Assembly: GCA_025464005.1 (NCBI GenBank) | Contig: JAODBO010000103.1 | Span: 1-35,892 of the forward strand | Reading direction: 5' to 3' | Origin: Acidimicrobiaceae bacterium | Lineage (GTDB): Bacteria > Actinomycetota > Acidimicrobiia > Acidimicrobiales > Bog-793 | Length of the DNA stretch: 35,892 nucleotides | Part shown: piece after piece, positions 16,891 to 25,304 of the stretch | How the letters are laid out: every line of letters begins with the position of its first letter | How positions within the stretch are numbered: the stretch's first letter is position 1 | Program-made: the position numbers and the translations under genes | The notes under the pieces: generated by a model | Told to the model about the DNA's origin: nothing | Databases searched by the model: none | What the model saw: the letters and a program-made list of their open reading frames with translations, nothing else

Positions 16891-17741
16891 TACGCGGCCA
16901 ACGCGGCCCGGAGCGCGCGGCAGTGGTCGAGGAACGCGACCGTGTCTCTGCTCGCTCCGCGCGCGTCTCGCGCCTCGGGCACATCGTGGACCAGCTTCAC
17001 CGTGCACGGGCGGCTGGATAGCACCACGATCCTGTCGCCCAGCAGGACGGCCTCCTCGACCGAGTGCGTAACGAGCAAGCACGTCGTCCCGGTCGCCGAG
17101 AGGATCCGCAGCAGCTCGAGGTTGAGCTCCGAGCGGGTGATCTCGTCGAGCGCACCGAACGGCTCGTCGAGGAGCAGCAGATCGGGCCGCGTGGCGAGCG
17201 CTCGGGCAAGCGATACACGTTGGCGCATCCCGCCCGAAAGCTCGCGTGGACGTCGATCGGCCCACTCGGAAAGCCCGACGATCTCGAGCAGCTCTCCGAT
17301 CCACGAGCGATCGATGGGCAGCTTCGCGAGGTCGAAAGGCAGCTCGACGTTGCGGCGCACGGATCGCCACGAGAGGAGGCCCGGATCCTGGAATGCGAAC
17401 CCGATGCGTCGCTGCTTGCGCAGCTCCGCCGGCGTGATCGTGCCAAATGCGATGCGGCCGAGCGTCGGCTCCATCAAGCCCGCGGCGAGACGCAGCAACG
17501 TTGATTTGCCGCAGCCCGACGGACCGACGAGCACCCCGAGAGCGCCGCGGGGAACGACGAAATCGACGTCGTCGACCGCGGCGACACCCGGCTGGTGGCC
17601 GCTGTCGTAGCTGTACGAAACGGCGTCGATCCGGAGGGCTCCCTCTCGAATCGTCGCTCGCACCTTGGGCGACGCCGCGGTCGCCGCGGCAGTGACGTCA
17701 ATGCTCATCTGCACCTCGTGTTCCGATTCGGCGACGCTCAC
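16890..17741 (-). CDS. ABC importer ATPase (SsuB/TauB/ThiZ family)
   Basis: The 283 residues start at GTG 17741, which overlaps the deaminase stop (GTGA); ATG 17705 is an alternative that removes a 12-residue lead. Walker A is GPSGCGKST (73-81), the signature LSGGMRQR (168-175), Walker B LLLLDEP (188-194), and the switch region is LLVTHSVEEA. The FAFQDPGLLSWRSVRRNV Q-loop segment is characteristic of the nitrate/sulfonate/taurine/pyrimidine importer ATPases. It drives uptake through permeases A and B with the NMT1-like binding protein encoded two genes upstream. Confidence 0.94.
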   Translation of the reverse strand: MSVAESEHEVQMSIDVTAAATAASPKVRATIREGALRIDAVSYSYDSGHQPGVAAVDDVDFVVPRGALGVLVGPSGCGKSTLLRLAAGLMEPTLGRIAFGTITPAELRKQRRIGFAFQDPGLLSWRSVRRNVELPFDLAKLPIDRSWIGELLEIVGLSEWADRRPRELSGGMRQRVSLARALATRPDLLLLDEPFGALDEITRSELNLELLRILSATGTTCLLVTHSVEEAVLLGDRIVVLSSRPCTVKLVHDVPEARDARGASRDTVAFLDHCRALRAALAA

Positions 17742-19108
17742 GACGCGACCTCACCACTCGGCTCGGCCCTTGTCGTCGTCGACGGCGATGCGGCGCGCGC
17801 CAGGACGGCGCGCCCGCCAACCCATACCTCGCGCACGAACTCCGGCCTTCCGGCCGCGAGCGCAACGTCCGCGACGCTCCAGTCGTCGCGGCCTACGAGG
17901 TGCCGGTAGTCGCCGAGATCGAGCAGTACGAAGTCGGCGACACCGTCGGTCGCGGGGACCTTCGGCGCGCAGCTCCCGAGCGCGCGGCGCCCCCCTCGCG
18001 CCAGACGTTCGAACAGCGGCCCCGCTTCGATCACCTGTCCCGTCTGCGCCTGTCCAAGGCCACGAAGAAGCCGGAGCTCGTTCCAGTAATCGGCATCGTC
18101 GCCGAGAGCCATGCCGTCGAGTCCGGCGCCGAGGTCGAGCCCGGCACGTTGAGCCTCTGCCACGGGTGGGATTCCCGACGAGAGGCGAAGATTCGAGCTG
18201 GCGTTCAGCGAGAGCACGCAGCCGTTGTCGGCCAACGATGCGAGCTCGTCGCTACGAAGCTGGGTCCCGTGCGCGAAGCACACGTGCGCTCCCAGCAGGC
18301 CGATCCGATCGAGGAAGTTGACGATCCCTTCCGGGTAGGTGCGATCGGCCCAGGCGCGTTGCGCCGGCGACTCGAGCAGGTGCATGTGCACGCGTCGCCC
18401 GGTGCGCCGAGCGCTCACTGCGATGGCGGCGAGCGTCGACTCGCTGACCCACTGAGGACCCACGGGCCCGAGCTGCACCTCGATGAGCCCGTCCTCGACG
18501 CCAGCTGCGACTCGCTCCACGGACTCGAGGTGTCGTTCGACCTCGGTGGGGTCCCATCCCACGGCGTCACGACTCCTGCCGTATACCTGGTCCATCGTGT
18601 CCGCGAAGGGATAGACGATTGCGGCACGAATGCCGACATCCCGGGCGGCCTGCGCCGCTGCATACACCTCAGCCGCGGTGTCGGGTCCCTGTGGGTTGAC
18701 GCAGATCACCGTGGCGCCGACGCCCGAGGCCAGCATCGCACGGCAAGCGTCACCGACGAGCGCCACTTGGCTCGTCGTGTCTTTCCGGGCGCGAAGCGAC
18801 GCGATCCATGGTTCGAGCGGCCCGTCGGCGATACCAGCGAGCACGTTGCCAGTGCCACGTCCGTGATCGTGCGCATTGACGAGCAAGGGGACGAGCACGA
18901 GCCGGCTCGCAGCCCGCTCGTGCTCGTCCCTCTTATCGATAGACCGCAAGGTCGCGATGATCCCGTTGCGAACGACGAGCTCGAATGGTCCGCTCCCGCC
19001 GAGCTCGTCGGGCACTCCGAGAACGCCCGCGAGCCGCCAGCGGCCGTCGGTCACCGAACCGGTTCCCTCGGGCTCTTTGAGGATCGGCAGATCCGCGGTC
19101 GAGACCAT
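17738..19108 (-). CDS. Amidohydrolase, cytosine-deaminase / TRZ-ATZ type
   Basis: The start is ATG 19108 (GTG 19111 lies directly before it), giving 456 residues. Metal ligands of a mononuclear deaminase are visible: PLLVNAHDHGRG with His80 and His82, HMHLLES near 240, CFAHGTQL near 280 and LDGMALGDD with the catalytic Asp near 330. The N-terminal part (FELVVRNGIIATLRS) is the small beta-sandwich common to these enzymes. Members remove amino or halide groups from purines, pyrimidines, triazines and similar rings. Placement between the binding protein (30 bases upstream) and the importer ATPase (4-base overlap) suggests deamination of the imported compound. The exact substrate cannot be read from motifs. 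Confidence 0.86.
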   Translation of the reverse strand: MVSTADLPILKEPEGTGSVTDGRWRLAGVLGVPDELGGSGPFELVVRNGIIATLRSIDKRDEHERAASRLVLVPLLVNAHDHGRGTGNVLAGIADGPLEPWIASLRARKDTTSQVALVGDACRAMLASGVGATVICVNPQGPDTAAEVYAAAQAARDVGIRAAIVYPFADTMDQVYGRSRDAVGWDPTEVERHLESVERVAAGVEDGLIEVQLGPVGPQWVSESTLAAIAVSARRTGRRVHMHLLESPAQRAWADRTYPEGIVNFLDRIGLLGAHVCFAHGTQLRSDELASLADNGCVLSLNASSNLRLSSGIPPVAEAQRAGLDLGAGLDGMALGDDADYWNELRLLRGLGQAQTGQVIEAGPLFERLARGGRRALGSCAPKVPATDGVADFVLLDLGDYRHLVGRDDWSVADVALAAGRPEFVREVWVGGRAVLARAASPSTTTRAEPSGEVAS

Positions 19109-19138
19109 CACGACGCTCGCACTAGTGGTCGATCCCCA

Positions 19139-20200
19139 TTAGGCCTTGTCGCCCGCTCCGACGAGGAACTTCTGGGTGAAGACCTTTCGGAGGTCGACTT
19201 TGCCGGTGATGATGCCCGCAGTCTTGTAGAGCTCGTACACCTGCTGGAAGGCAGTCTCCTCGACCCAGAGCAAGCCGTTCTTTGCGGCGGCGCCACCGTT
19301 GATGAGCGGGACCGAGACCTGCGCCGAGTTCTCCTCGTTGGCAAGAACTGCCTGAGTCTGGGTGTGGTAGAGGTCCCACGTCAGCTTTGCCGCAGCCTTG
19401 GGGTGCTTGCAGTACTCCTGCCATCCCTTCAGGTCGGCTCGCATCCATCGGGTGACGAGGTCGGACTTGCTCTTGAGCGTGCTCGTCTTGGCGAAGTAGG
19501 CATTGCCGTAGTCGGGATCTCCGAGCTCGCTGAAGTAGACGATCTTCACGTCGACGCCGGACTTCTGCAGGTCGAGTCCTTGCTCGGTGCCGTAGCCGAT
19601 GTATGCCTGGACCTGGCCCGAGGTGAGCACGGACGGGTCCGACCCGACCGTGACGATGTTCACCGAGCTCGGGGCGACGCCTGCTCGAGTGAGCATCGCC
19701 GACAGCAGCTGCTGCTCTCCGTTCGGCAAGCCGACCGTCTTGCCCTTCAGCGACTTCAGCGTCGTCAGCGGCTCCTTGCCGAGCGACATGAGCGCGTTCG
19801 GCGTGCTCTGGTAGATCGTCCCGAAACATTGGAGCGGAATGTTCTTGCTCACGGCAGTCAAGATGTCAGAGCCGTTCGCGTCGGCCATCATGACCTGGCC
19901 GCTCTCGACGAGCGTCAGGCCGCTGATCCCGCTTCCACCGGAGAGGAACTGTGCATCGATGCCCTCGTCCTTGAAGTAGCCGTTTTGCAGCGCAATGAAG
20001 TGGCCGCCGAACTGCGCGAGTTTCAGCCAGCCCAGCTGGAACTTAACCGTCTCGAGACCTTTGGCCGCCGCCTTGACCGACGCGCCGCTCGGTAATGCGG
20101 ACAACACGCCAGCTGACGACAGCGCGACCGTCGTGCCTGCTGCGATCAGGCCGGACCTCGCCAGGAACTGCCGTCTCGACCACCGAGCGTTGCTTTCCAT
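19139..20200 (-). CDS. NMT1/THI5-like ABC substrate-binding protein, Tat-exported
   Basis: ATG 20200 is chosen because AAAGGTGAG lies five bases upstream; upstream in-frame ATGs lack this. The 353 residues begin with a twin-arginine signal SRRQFLARSG followed by a hydrophobic core, indicating folded export. No lipobox cysteine is seen, which is unusual for an importer in a single-membrane cell, so the protein may be held by its uncleaved signal. The mature part shows the NMT1/SsuA-type type-2 periplasmic fold: KFQLGWLKLAQFGGHFIALQNGYFKDEGID, GQVMMADANGSDIL, LKGKTVGLPNGEQQLL and QAYIGYGTEQG. Known relatives bind thiamine pyrimidine precursors, sulfonates or riboflavin. It should feed permeases A and B. 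Confidence 0.92.
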   Translation of the reverse strand: MESNARWSRRQFLARSGLIAAGTTVALSSAGVLSALPSGASVKAAAKGLETVKFQLGWLKLAQFGGHFIALQNGYFKDEGIDAQFLSGGSGISGLTLVESGQVMMADANGSDILTAVSKNIPLQCFGTIYQSTPNALMSLGKEPLTTLKSLKGKTVGLPNGEQQLLSAMLTRAGVAPSSVNIVTVGSDPSVLTSGQVQAYIGYGTEQGLDLQKSGVDVKIVYFSELGDPDYGNAYFAKTSTLKSKSDLVTRWMRADLKGWQEYCKHPKAAAKLTWDLYHTQTQAVLANEENSAQVSVPLINGGAAAKNGLLWVEETAFQQVYELYKTAGIITGKVDLRKVFTQKFLVGAGDKA

Positions 20201-20264
20201 ATTCTCACCTTTCATCGTGTTCACTGTTCGTCCAGCTCCCTTGTGGAAAATTGGGGTATGACAC

Positions 20265-21254
20265 TCAGCGCGGTACGGCCCGCGATGCTCGCTTGCGTTC
20301 GAGCACCCAGTCGCCGACGGCGATCGGGGCCGCGTTCGGGTCCACGAACGACGTGACGATCCGCTTATCGCTCGGCCGGTAGAAGAACGGCACCGAGATT
20401 CGGGGCGATGTGGAAGGAGCGGTGTCGAGAGACACCGTTACTTGGTGTGGGGCGGCGCGCCAGCGACCTGCGCTCAGGTACGTCAGGAGTTCTCCGACGT
20501 TCACGACGTAGGTTCCAGGAACGGGCTCGACATCGTCCCACGAGCCGTCGATTGCTTGGACCGACAAGCCTCCTGCACGACTCTGGTCCTGATGGAGGAT
20601 CGTGAACACGGTGAGGTCGCTGTGCGCGGCGTTGTACACCGGCTGGCCCGCGGCACCGCTGTCGACGATTGGCGGGTAGTAGTTCGCTGCCAAGTCCGCC
20701 CAGTTGCCCTGCATCGTGTCGAACCACTCGTCCCGCTCGATTCCCAGGAGCGAAGCGAGGACGGCGCCGAGAGAGGCCGCGACTCCCTGCATCGCGCCGT
20801 AGTACTCGTGCCAGACGGCGATGAAACCGCGCGGTGCGGCCGGCCAGAGCCCACACGTCGCGAGTGCCCGGATGGTCGTCCCTTCATCGATGAGCGGGAC
20901 CGAGCCGTCCTTGGCGTGTGCGACGAGCGTCGGGGCCACGCGCGGCCCCACGTGGTACATCTCCTTGTGGTCGGCCGAGCCGTACTGACTGAGGAACTCG
21001 CCACCGCACCAGCCGACGTACTGATCGTCGATGAAGCGGTACCCCGCCTTCACGTCCATCGGCAGCTCGAAGAACTCGCACGTCGCGTCGTGCATCTGTT
21101 CGACGAGTGCCTCCGAGATCGGCAAGTCGCTGAGACGGAAGGCGCCCGGGTCCCGAAGTGCAGCGTCGAAGCGATCGAGGACCACACGTCCCCCTGGGGA
21201 GTGCGACCGGCTTGCGTCGATCAGCTCGGGAAGCGAGAACGAGGCGACGGGCAT
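20265..21254 (-). CDS. 2OG-Fe(II) dioxygenase, isopenicillin N synthase-like fold
   Basis: ATG 21254 sits five bases after GGGGAGG, giving 329 residues. The double-stranded beta-helix iron site is complete: AAHSDLTVF with His211 and Asp213, APHQV with His270, and the 2-oxoglutarate carboxylate anchor RISVPFFYRP with Arg285. The N-terminal half (GAFRLSDLPISEALVEQMHDATCEFFELP) matches the DIOX_N region. Such enzymes hydroxylate small metabolites using O2 and 2-oxoglutarate; the fungal thymine 7-hydroxylase belongs to the same broad fold group, which is suggestive given the deaminase and ring hydrolase downstream. It is the first gene of the nine-gene operon and ends 64 bases before the binding protein. 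Confidence 0.9.
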   Translation of the reverse strand: MPVASFSLPELIDASRSHSPGGRVVLDRFDAALRDPGAFRLSDLPISEALVEQMHDATCEFFELPMDVKAGYRFIDDQYVGWCGGEFLSQYGSADHKEMYHVGPRVAPTLVAHAKDGSVPLIDEGTTIRALATCGLWPAAPRGFIAVWHEYYGAMQGVAASLGAVLASLLGIERDEWFDTMQGNWADLAANYYPPIVDSGAAGQPVYNAAHSDLTVFTILHQDQSRAGGLSVQAIDGSWDDVEPVPGTYVVNVGELLTYLSAGRWRAAPHQVTVSLDTAPSTSPRISVPFFYRPSDKRIVTSFVDPNAAPIAVGDWVLERKRASRAVPR

Positions 21255-21768
21255 CAGGCCTCCCCGCAGCAGGGGATGGAGCAAGTCATGTGGGGACCAT
21301 AACTATCGAGTGTTTCCAGAAAATGAACGTGGCATGACCACTATGAAACAAGTGCCTGCGGATTCAGCAGTGCGGCGGCACCGGGCGACAGCAACGCCGG
21401 CGCGACGAGGGATCGGCCCGTCAGAGCTATGGCGACAGGGGATGGCGACGAGCGGTCACTCCGAATGAGCAGGAGCTACCTAATAAGCAGGAGCTACGGG
21501 CGGTCCCGGTCCGGGCACGCCGAAGCCAGCGCAATCAGCGCCACAACCCGCACCTCGCTGATGCCGCAATGCCATGTGGAATTACGCGGCACCATTAGCG
21601 CTTTTCTCCGCGCGTCATATCACGGACGCAAGGGTCGAACTAGCTGTCGACACAGCGATACTTTCCCGCACGATCCATGCCCACGGGCAATTCTTATTTG
21701 GATGACCGATAATCGGACCAATAGGCCGCCAACCGGTCACCGCAGATTAGCGCTCCACACTCGCTCGG
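21255..21768. promoter_or_regulatory. Promoter/control region of the catabolic operon (514 bp)
   Basis: This long AT-richer stretch lies between the iclR stop and the oxygenase start. It contains a near-palindrome GTGGCATGACCAC at 21329-21341, an inverted pair TGTTTC (21311-21316) / GAAACA (21345-21350), a tandem copy of AGCAGGAGCTAC at 21468-21479 and 21486-21497 (18-base period), two copies of ATTAGCGCT (21594-21602, 21746-21754), and CCGATAATCGG at 21706-21716. No gene is supported here. The symmetrical sites close to the oxygenase start are candidate IclR operators, but no clear -10/-35 pair stands out. Confidence 0.35.
21468..21497. repeat. Tandem 12-bp direct repeat AGCAGGAGCTAC
   Basis: Two identical 12-mers start 18 bases apart in the control region upstream of the oxygenase operon, with CTAATA between them. 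They could be paired regulator sites. They are exact and directly visible; their function is not known. Confidence 0.5.
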
Positions 21769-22479
21769 TCAACGCAGCTCGCCACCGAGACTGATGCGCG
21801 GCGCGAGCTCGTCGGTCGCTTCCAGGACAAGACGGGACGTCTTCGATTCGTCGAGCGCCTGGGCGGCGATCACCCCGACACTCATCTCGCACCGGCCGCC
21901 ACCCGTCACGACCGGCACGGCGAGACCCCAGGTCCCCGGCAGGATCTCGCCTGCACTTACCACGTACCCCGACTCACGGGCCCGTGTGACCTCTGGACGT
22001 TCGCCCCGTACCGGCGGGTTGCCAGCGAGGATCGCCATTCCCTCGGCACCTTGGTGGAGAAGGTGGCGTGAGCCGAGGCGGAAGGAGAGCCGCAGATCGG
22101 TGTGCATCGGCTCCACGACGCTGATGACGACGGCATGAGCGTCGTCGCGCAGCACGAGAACGGCTGTCGCGCCCACGTGCTCGGCGAGGTCGCGAAGCAC
22201 GGTCGCAGCGAGGTCTCGTAGGTCGGACCGAACGGCTTTACCGAGCGCGATGAGCTCGGGCCCGAGACGATAGGCACGCGAGCCGGATCTTTCCACGTAG
22301 CGCTCGTCCTCGAGGGTGGCGAGCAGACGGGTCACGATAGGCCGGTGCAGGCCGAGAGCGCGCACGAGATCGGCGACGGACAGGCCCTCGGGCGCGTCAC
22401 GCAGTGCCCCGAGGATGCTGAGTCCCCGCGCGAGCGTCTGGGAACCTCGGGCGCCGTCGGGTTTCGTCGTGTCCGTCAT
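21769..22479 (-). CDS. IclR-family transcription regulator
   Basis: ATG 22479 follows GGAGGG by three to four bases and gives 236 residues, usual for the family. The N-terminal winged helix-turn-helix is at about 15-70 ([40 protein letters not shown]). The C-terminal ligand-binding IclR domain follows ([51 protein letters not shown]). IclR regulators commonly control neighbouring catabolic genes in response to a small organic effector. This one lies directly upstream of the nine-gene operon on the same strand, separated by 514 bases, and is divergent from threonine aldolase. Confidence 0.92.
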   Translation of the reverse strand: MTDTTKPDGARGSQTLARGLSILGALRDAPEGLSVADLVRALGLHRPIVTRLLATLEDERYVERSGSRAYRLGPELIALGKAVRSDLRDLAATVLRDLAEHVGATAVLVLRDDAHAVVISVVEPMHTDLRLSFRLGSRHLLHQGAEGMAILAGNPPVRGERPEVTRARESGYVVSAGEILPGTWGLAVPVVTGGGRCEMSVGVIAAQALDESKTSRLVLEATDELAPRISLGGELR

Positions 22480-22563
22480 GAGCCCTCCAGGAACTGTCCC
22501 ATGCGCTCTCCAGTCCGGTGCGACGACCGATGACGGCTTTCGATGGTAGGTCCGCTCGGCCGG

Positions 22564-22569
22564 TATCCT
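22564..22569 (+). promoter_or_regulatory. Probable -10 box of a leaderless ltaE transcript
   Basis: TATCCT (matching TANNNT) ends seven bases before the threonine aldolase ATG, so transcription would start at or next to the start codon. No Shine-Dalgarno sequence is present there (CGCCCTC before ATG), which fits leaderless translation, common in actinobacteria. A -35 box is not evident. Confidence 0.45.
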
Positions 22570-22576
22570 CGCCCTC

Positions 22577-23671
22577 ATGAGTGTGATCCCCGTTGACCTG
22601 CGAAGCGACACCGTCACCCGTCCGACCTCGGCGATGCGAGAGGCTATGGCGGCGGCAGAGGTCGGCGACGACCAGTACGGCGAGGACCCCACCGTGCGAG
22701 CGCTCGAGGGCGAGGTCGCCGAACGTCTCGGCCACGAGGCCGCCGTCTTCGTCCCATCGGGGACGATGGGCAACAACATCGCGCTCCGTCTGCTCGCCGA
22801 TCCAGGGACCGAGGTACTGGCTGACAACGACAGTCACGTCGTCACCTACGAGGTGGGTTCCCTGGCCGCAATCGGGGGGATCCAGACGCGGACCCTTATG
22901 AGCGACGGCGGCATCCTCGGCCACGAAGCCGTCGCGGCGCAGCTACGTGTCGACCCGCACGGTCGAAGCGTAAAGGGCTCGAACTATGCGATGGTCGAGA
23001 CCCGCGCCGTCGCCGTCGAGAACACCCACGTGCGCTCAGGCGGCCGCGCCTGGAGACTTGCGGAGATCGACGCTCTCGTCGAGGTGACCCAGCCCGTCGG
23101 CGTGGAGCTGCACTGCGACGGGGCGCGCATCTGGAACGCCTCGGTGGCCACCGGCATCGGCCTCGAAGAGTACGGCCGTCGCTTCGCGACCCTTTCGGTC
23201 TGTATGTCGAAGGGGCTCGGCGCACCGGTCGGGTCGTTGGTCGTTACGAGCGCGGAGCGTGCAGGGCGGGCCCGGACCCTCCGCCGGCAGCTCGGCGGAG
23301 CGATGCGTCAGTCGGGGGTCGTCGCGGCCGGGGCGCTGCACGCGCTTCGTCACCACCTCGACCGGCTGGCCGACGACCATTTCCGTGCGAAGAGCCTCGC
23401 TCTGGCGCTCGAGGAGGTCGCGCCCGGCCGGCTCGTCGCCGACCGGGTCGAGACCAACCTGGTGCTGTTCGAAGTCTGCGATGCCAACGCCTTCGTCACC
23501 GACGCCGCCAAGCGTGGCGTGCTCCTCGGCGCGATCTCCCCAACTGTCGTCAGGGCGGTCACCCATCTCGACGTCGACGACGAGCAGCTTGCGAGAGCGA
23601 TCGAGATCCTGCGTCCGATGCTTGACGCTGACGTCTCGCGTTCGCTGGTCGATGCCGGCTCGTCCGTTTGA
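22577..23671 (+). CDS. ltaE: Low-specificity L-threonine aldolase
   Basis: This PLP enzyme splits L-threonine or allo-threonine to glycine and acetaldehyde; 364 residues. Family landmarks are [19 protein letters not shown] at the N-terminus, [25 protein letters not shown], the VENTH segment, the [11 protein letters not shown] aspartate that contacts the PLP ring, and the Schiff-base lysine in [13 protein letters not shown] (Lys212). The start ATG 22577 is supported by the conserved N-terminal motif lying only five residues in. [19 protein letters not shown] stretch is a little longer than I expect between conserved blocks. It is divergent from iclR and convergent with the oxidoreductase, 33 bases apart. 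Confidence 0.94.
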   Translation: MSVIPVDLRSDTVTRPTSAMREAMAAAEVGDDQYGEDPTVRALEGEVAERLGHEAAVFVPSGTMGNNIALRLLADPGTEVLADNDSHVVTYEVGSLAAIGGIQTRTLMSDGGILGHEAVAAQLRVDPHGRSVKGSNYAMVETRAVAVENTHVRSGGRAWRLAEIDALVEVTQPVGVELHCDGARIWNASVATGIGLEEYGRRFATLSVCMSKGLGAPVGSLVVTSAERAGRARTLRRQLGGAMRQSGVVAAGALHALRHHLDRLADDHFRAKSLALALEEVAPGRLVADRVETNLVLFEVCDANAFVTDAAKRGVLLGAISPTVVRAVTHLDVDDEQLARAIEILRPMLDADVSRSLVDAGSSV

Positions 23672-23704
23672 GGGTGGTTCCTCGTTCGGGAGCAGTGCCG
23701 CCGC

Positions 23705-24682
23705 TCAGATCACGAGCAGCAGCTTCCCGATCGACCGCCGGCTCTCGAGCTCGCCCTGGGCGATCGCGGCCTCGTCCAGACGGTAGCGGCCGCCGATGAT
23801 CGGTCGGATCGCACCCGAGGCGATCCACGCGTACAGCTCCCCTGAGCGATGCTCGAACTCGGTCCTCGTCGCGGTGAAGTCGCGCACGCTCGGCCTAGAG
23901 AGCACGACCGATCCGCTGGACATGAGCCGCATGACGTCGAAAGGCGGGACCGCCCCGCTCGAGCCGCCGTACAGCACGAGCGTCCCGCAGGTCCGACAGC
24001 TCGCCAAGCTGGCGTCGAAGGTAGCCTTGCCCACACTGTCGTAGACGACGTCGACCCCTCGGCCACCGGTGAGCCCACGGACCGCATCGGCTAACTCCGC
24101 GCCCGCCCCGTCGTCCGCGCGGATCATCACCTCGTCGGCGCCGACGGAGCGAGCCGCCGCCTGCTTCTCCGGCGCCGAGACCGTCGCGATGACGCGGCCG
24201 CCGCGGAGCTTGACGATCTGGCTGAGCAGTGAGCCGACCCCGCCGGCACCGGCGTGCACGAGCGCCACGTCTCCGGGCGCGATCGCGTAGCTCGTCGTCG
24301 CGAGGAAGTGTGCGGTCAGCCCCTGGAGAATCGACGCCGCCGCCTGCTCGTCTTCCACACTGTCGGGGATGAGGACACTTTCGCTCTCGAGGACAGCAAC
24401 TTGCTCGGCGTAGCTCGACCCGAGCTTCCAGGCAACCCTGTCTCCCGGCCGAAAACGATCGACCCCCTCACCGACCCGCACGACGCGCCCCGCGCCTTCA
24501 GTCCCCGCGACGAACGGGAGCTCGGCGCCGAAGGTGCCGGCTCGGTGCAGGAGGTCCCGGAAGTTCACTCCCGCGGCGACGACGTCGACGAGGAGCTCGC
24601 CCGGACCAGCGATCGGGGCCGGGAGCTCGACGAGCTCAAGGACCTCCGGACCACCGAATCGTTGTACTCGAACAGCGCGCAC
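23705..24682 (-). CDS. Quinone oxidoreductase-like MDR protein
   Basis: GTG 24682 follows GAGGAG by five bases and gives 325 residues. It belongs to the zinc-free medium-chain dehydrogenase/reductase group (NADPH:quinone reductase, Qor-like): VQRFGGPEVLELVELPAP at the N-terminus, AAGVNFRDLLHRAGTF, VAGTEGAGRV and the NADPH loop HAGAGGVGSLLSQIVKLRG. Catalytic-zinc cysteine/histidine ligands are absent, as expected for this group. It would reduce quinones or alpha,beta-unsaturated carbonyls with NADPH. It ends 33 bases from ltaE, convergently, and follows the small 24776-25165 gene by 93 bases on the same strand, so the two may share a transcript. Confidence 0.92.
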   Translation of the reverse strand: MRAVRVQRFGGPEVLELVELPAPIAGPGELLVDVVAAGVNFRDLLHRAGTFGAELPFVAGTEGAGRVVRVGEGVDRFRPGDRVAWKLGSSYAEQVAVLESESVLIPDSVEDEQAAASILQGLTAHFLATTSYAIAPGDVALVHAGAGGVGSLLSQIVKLRGGRVIATVSAPEKQAAARSVGADEVMIRADDGAGAELADAVRGLTGGRGVDVVYDSVGKATFDASLASCRTCGTLVLYGGSSGAVPPFDVMRLMSSGSVVLSRPSVRDFTATRTEFEHRSGELYAWIASGAIRPIIGGRYRLDEAAIAQGELESRRSIGKLLLVI

Positions 24683-24775
24683 GGTACTCCTCGTAGGTTG
24701 TCGGACGTCGATTCCTTGTGGATCAGCAGTTGCGACGCGAGCCATGCCCGTGCGAACGTGACGCGCCCTCAGTAC

Positions 24776-25165
24776 TCAGAGCGATGTCGCCCGGTAGGCC
24801 TTCCACCCGCCTCGTTCGCTGATGTCGAGGACCCCCGGCAGCCCGAGAGCGTCGCTTCGCATGCCCATGGCGAGCGAACCGGTCCCGTCGTCGAGCTCGA
24901 TCACGCCGAGCTCGAGCTCGGGCGGCTCTGCCGGTAGCAGCCGTTCACGGATCATCTCGTAGCTGGCCTCGTACAGCTCACCGGGTACCGCAACCCCATC
25001 ACGCTGATCGAGGTAGAGGCCGGGGAACTCGTCGCGCACCGAGAAGAATCGGTAGCGGGGCGCGGTGGATCGCGCTCCGAGGAACGTGGCGCCGCCGATC
25101 GCGTAGTGGAGCCGTCCCCCCGACATCGCCTCGCCGTTGACGAACATCCGGATGGTTTCGCTCAC
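24776..25165 (-). CDS. Stand-alone allophanate-hydrolase C-domain-like / gamma-glutamylcyclotransferase-like protein
   Basis: The 129 residues start at GTG 25165 (ATG 25147 is possible). The pattern FVNGEAMSGG, then APRYRFFSVRDEFPGL, a Val-Pro-Gly-Glu-Leu-Tyr strand, ELGVIELDDGTG and a final GGWKAYRA resembles the C-terminal domain of allophanate hydrolase (AtzF), which normally follows an amidase domain, and the related gamma-glutamylcyclotransferase fold. Here it is a separate gene. It is divergent from a gamma-glutamyltransferase-family hydrolase and two genes from urease, which fits a role in ureido or amide nitrogen metabolism. The catalytic role of the lone domain is unknown to me. Confidence 0.7.
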   Translation of the reverse strand: MSETIRMFVNGEAMSGGRLHYAIGGATFLGARSTAPRYRFFSVRDEFPGLYLDQRDGVAVPGELYEASYEMIRERLLPAEPPELELGVIELDDGTGSLAMGMRSDALGLPGVLDISERGGWKAYRATSL

Positions 25166-25174
25166 AGGGCAGCC

Positions 25175-25180
25175 AGTGTA
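25175..25180 (-). promoter_or_regulatory. Probable -10 box of a near-leaderless transcript
   Basis: On the minus strand TACACT (TANNNT) ends nine bases before the GTG at 25165, and no Shine-Dalgarno sequence lies in between. Transcription would therefore begin within a few bases of the start codon. This mirrors the arrangement in front of ltaE. Confidence 0.35.
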
Positions 25181-25304
25181 AACCGGGGTGGACCCGCAAA
25201 CGACGGACCCGCCGCCGCGCCGTCTCGCGCCTCGGCGAAGTGGCTCCGCGCACCCGGCCGACGCGACAGTATTGGCAGATGTCGAACGAAGCGCCCTGTC
25301 GAAG

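Noticed and set aside
17900..20095. 731-codon open frame on the plus strand
   Set aside because: It runs antisense through the deaminase and binding protein, whose motifs are unmistakable. Its own product is an Arg/Asp/Glu-rich low-complexity string with no family motif, as expected for the shadow of high-GC genes.
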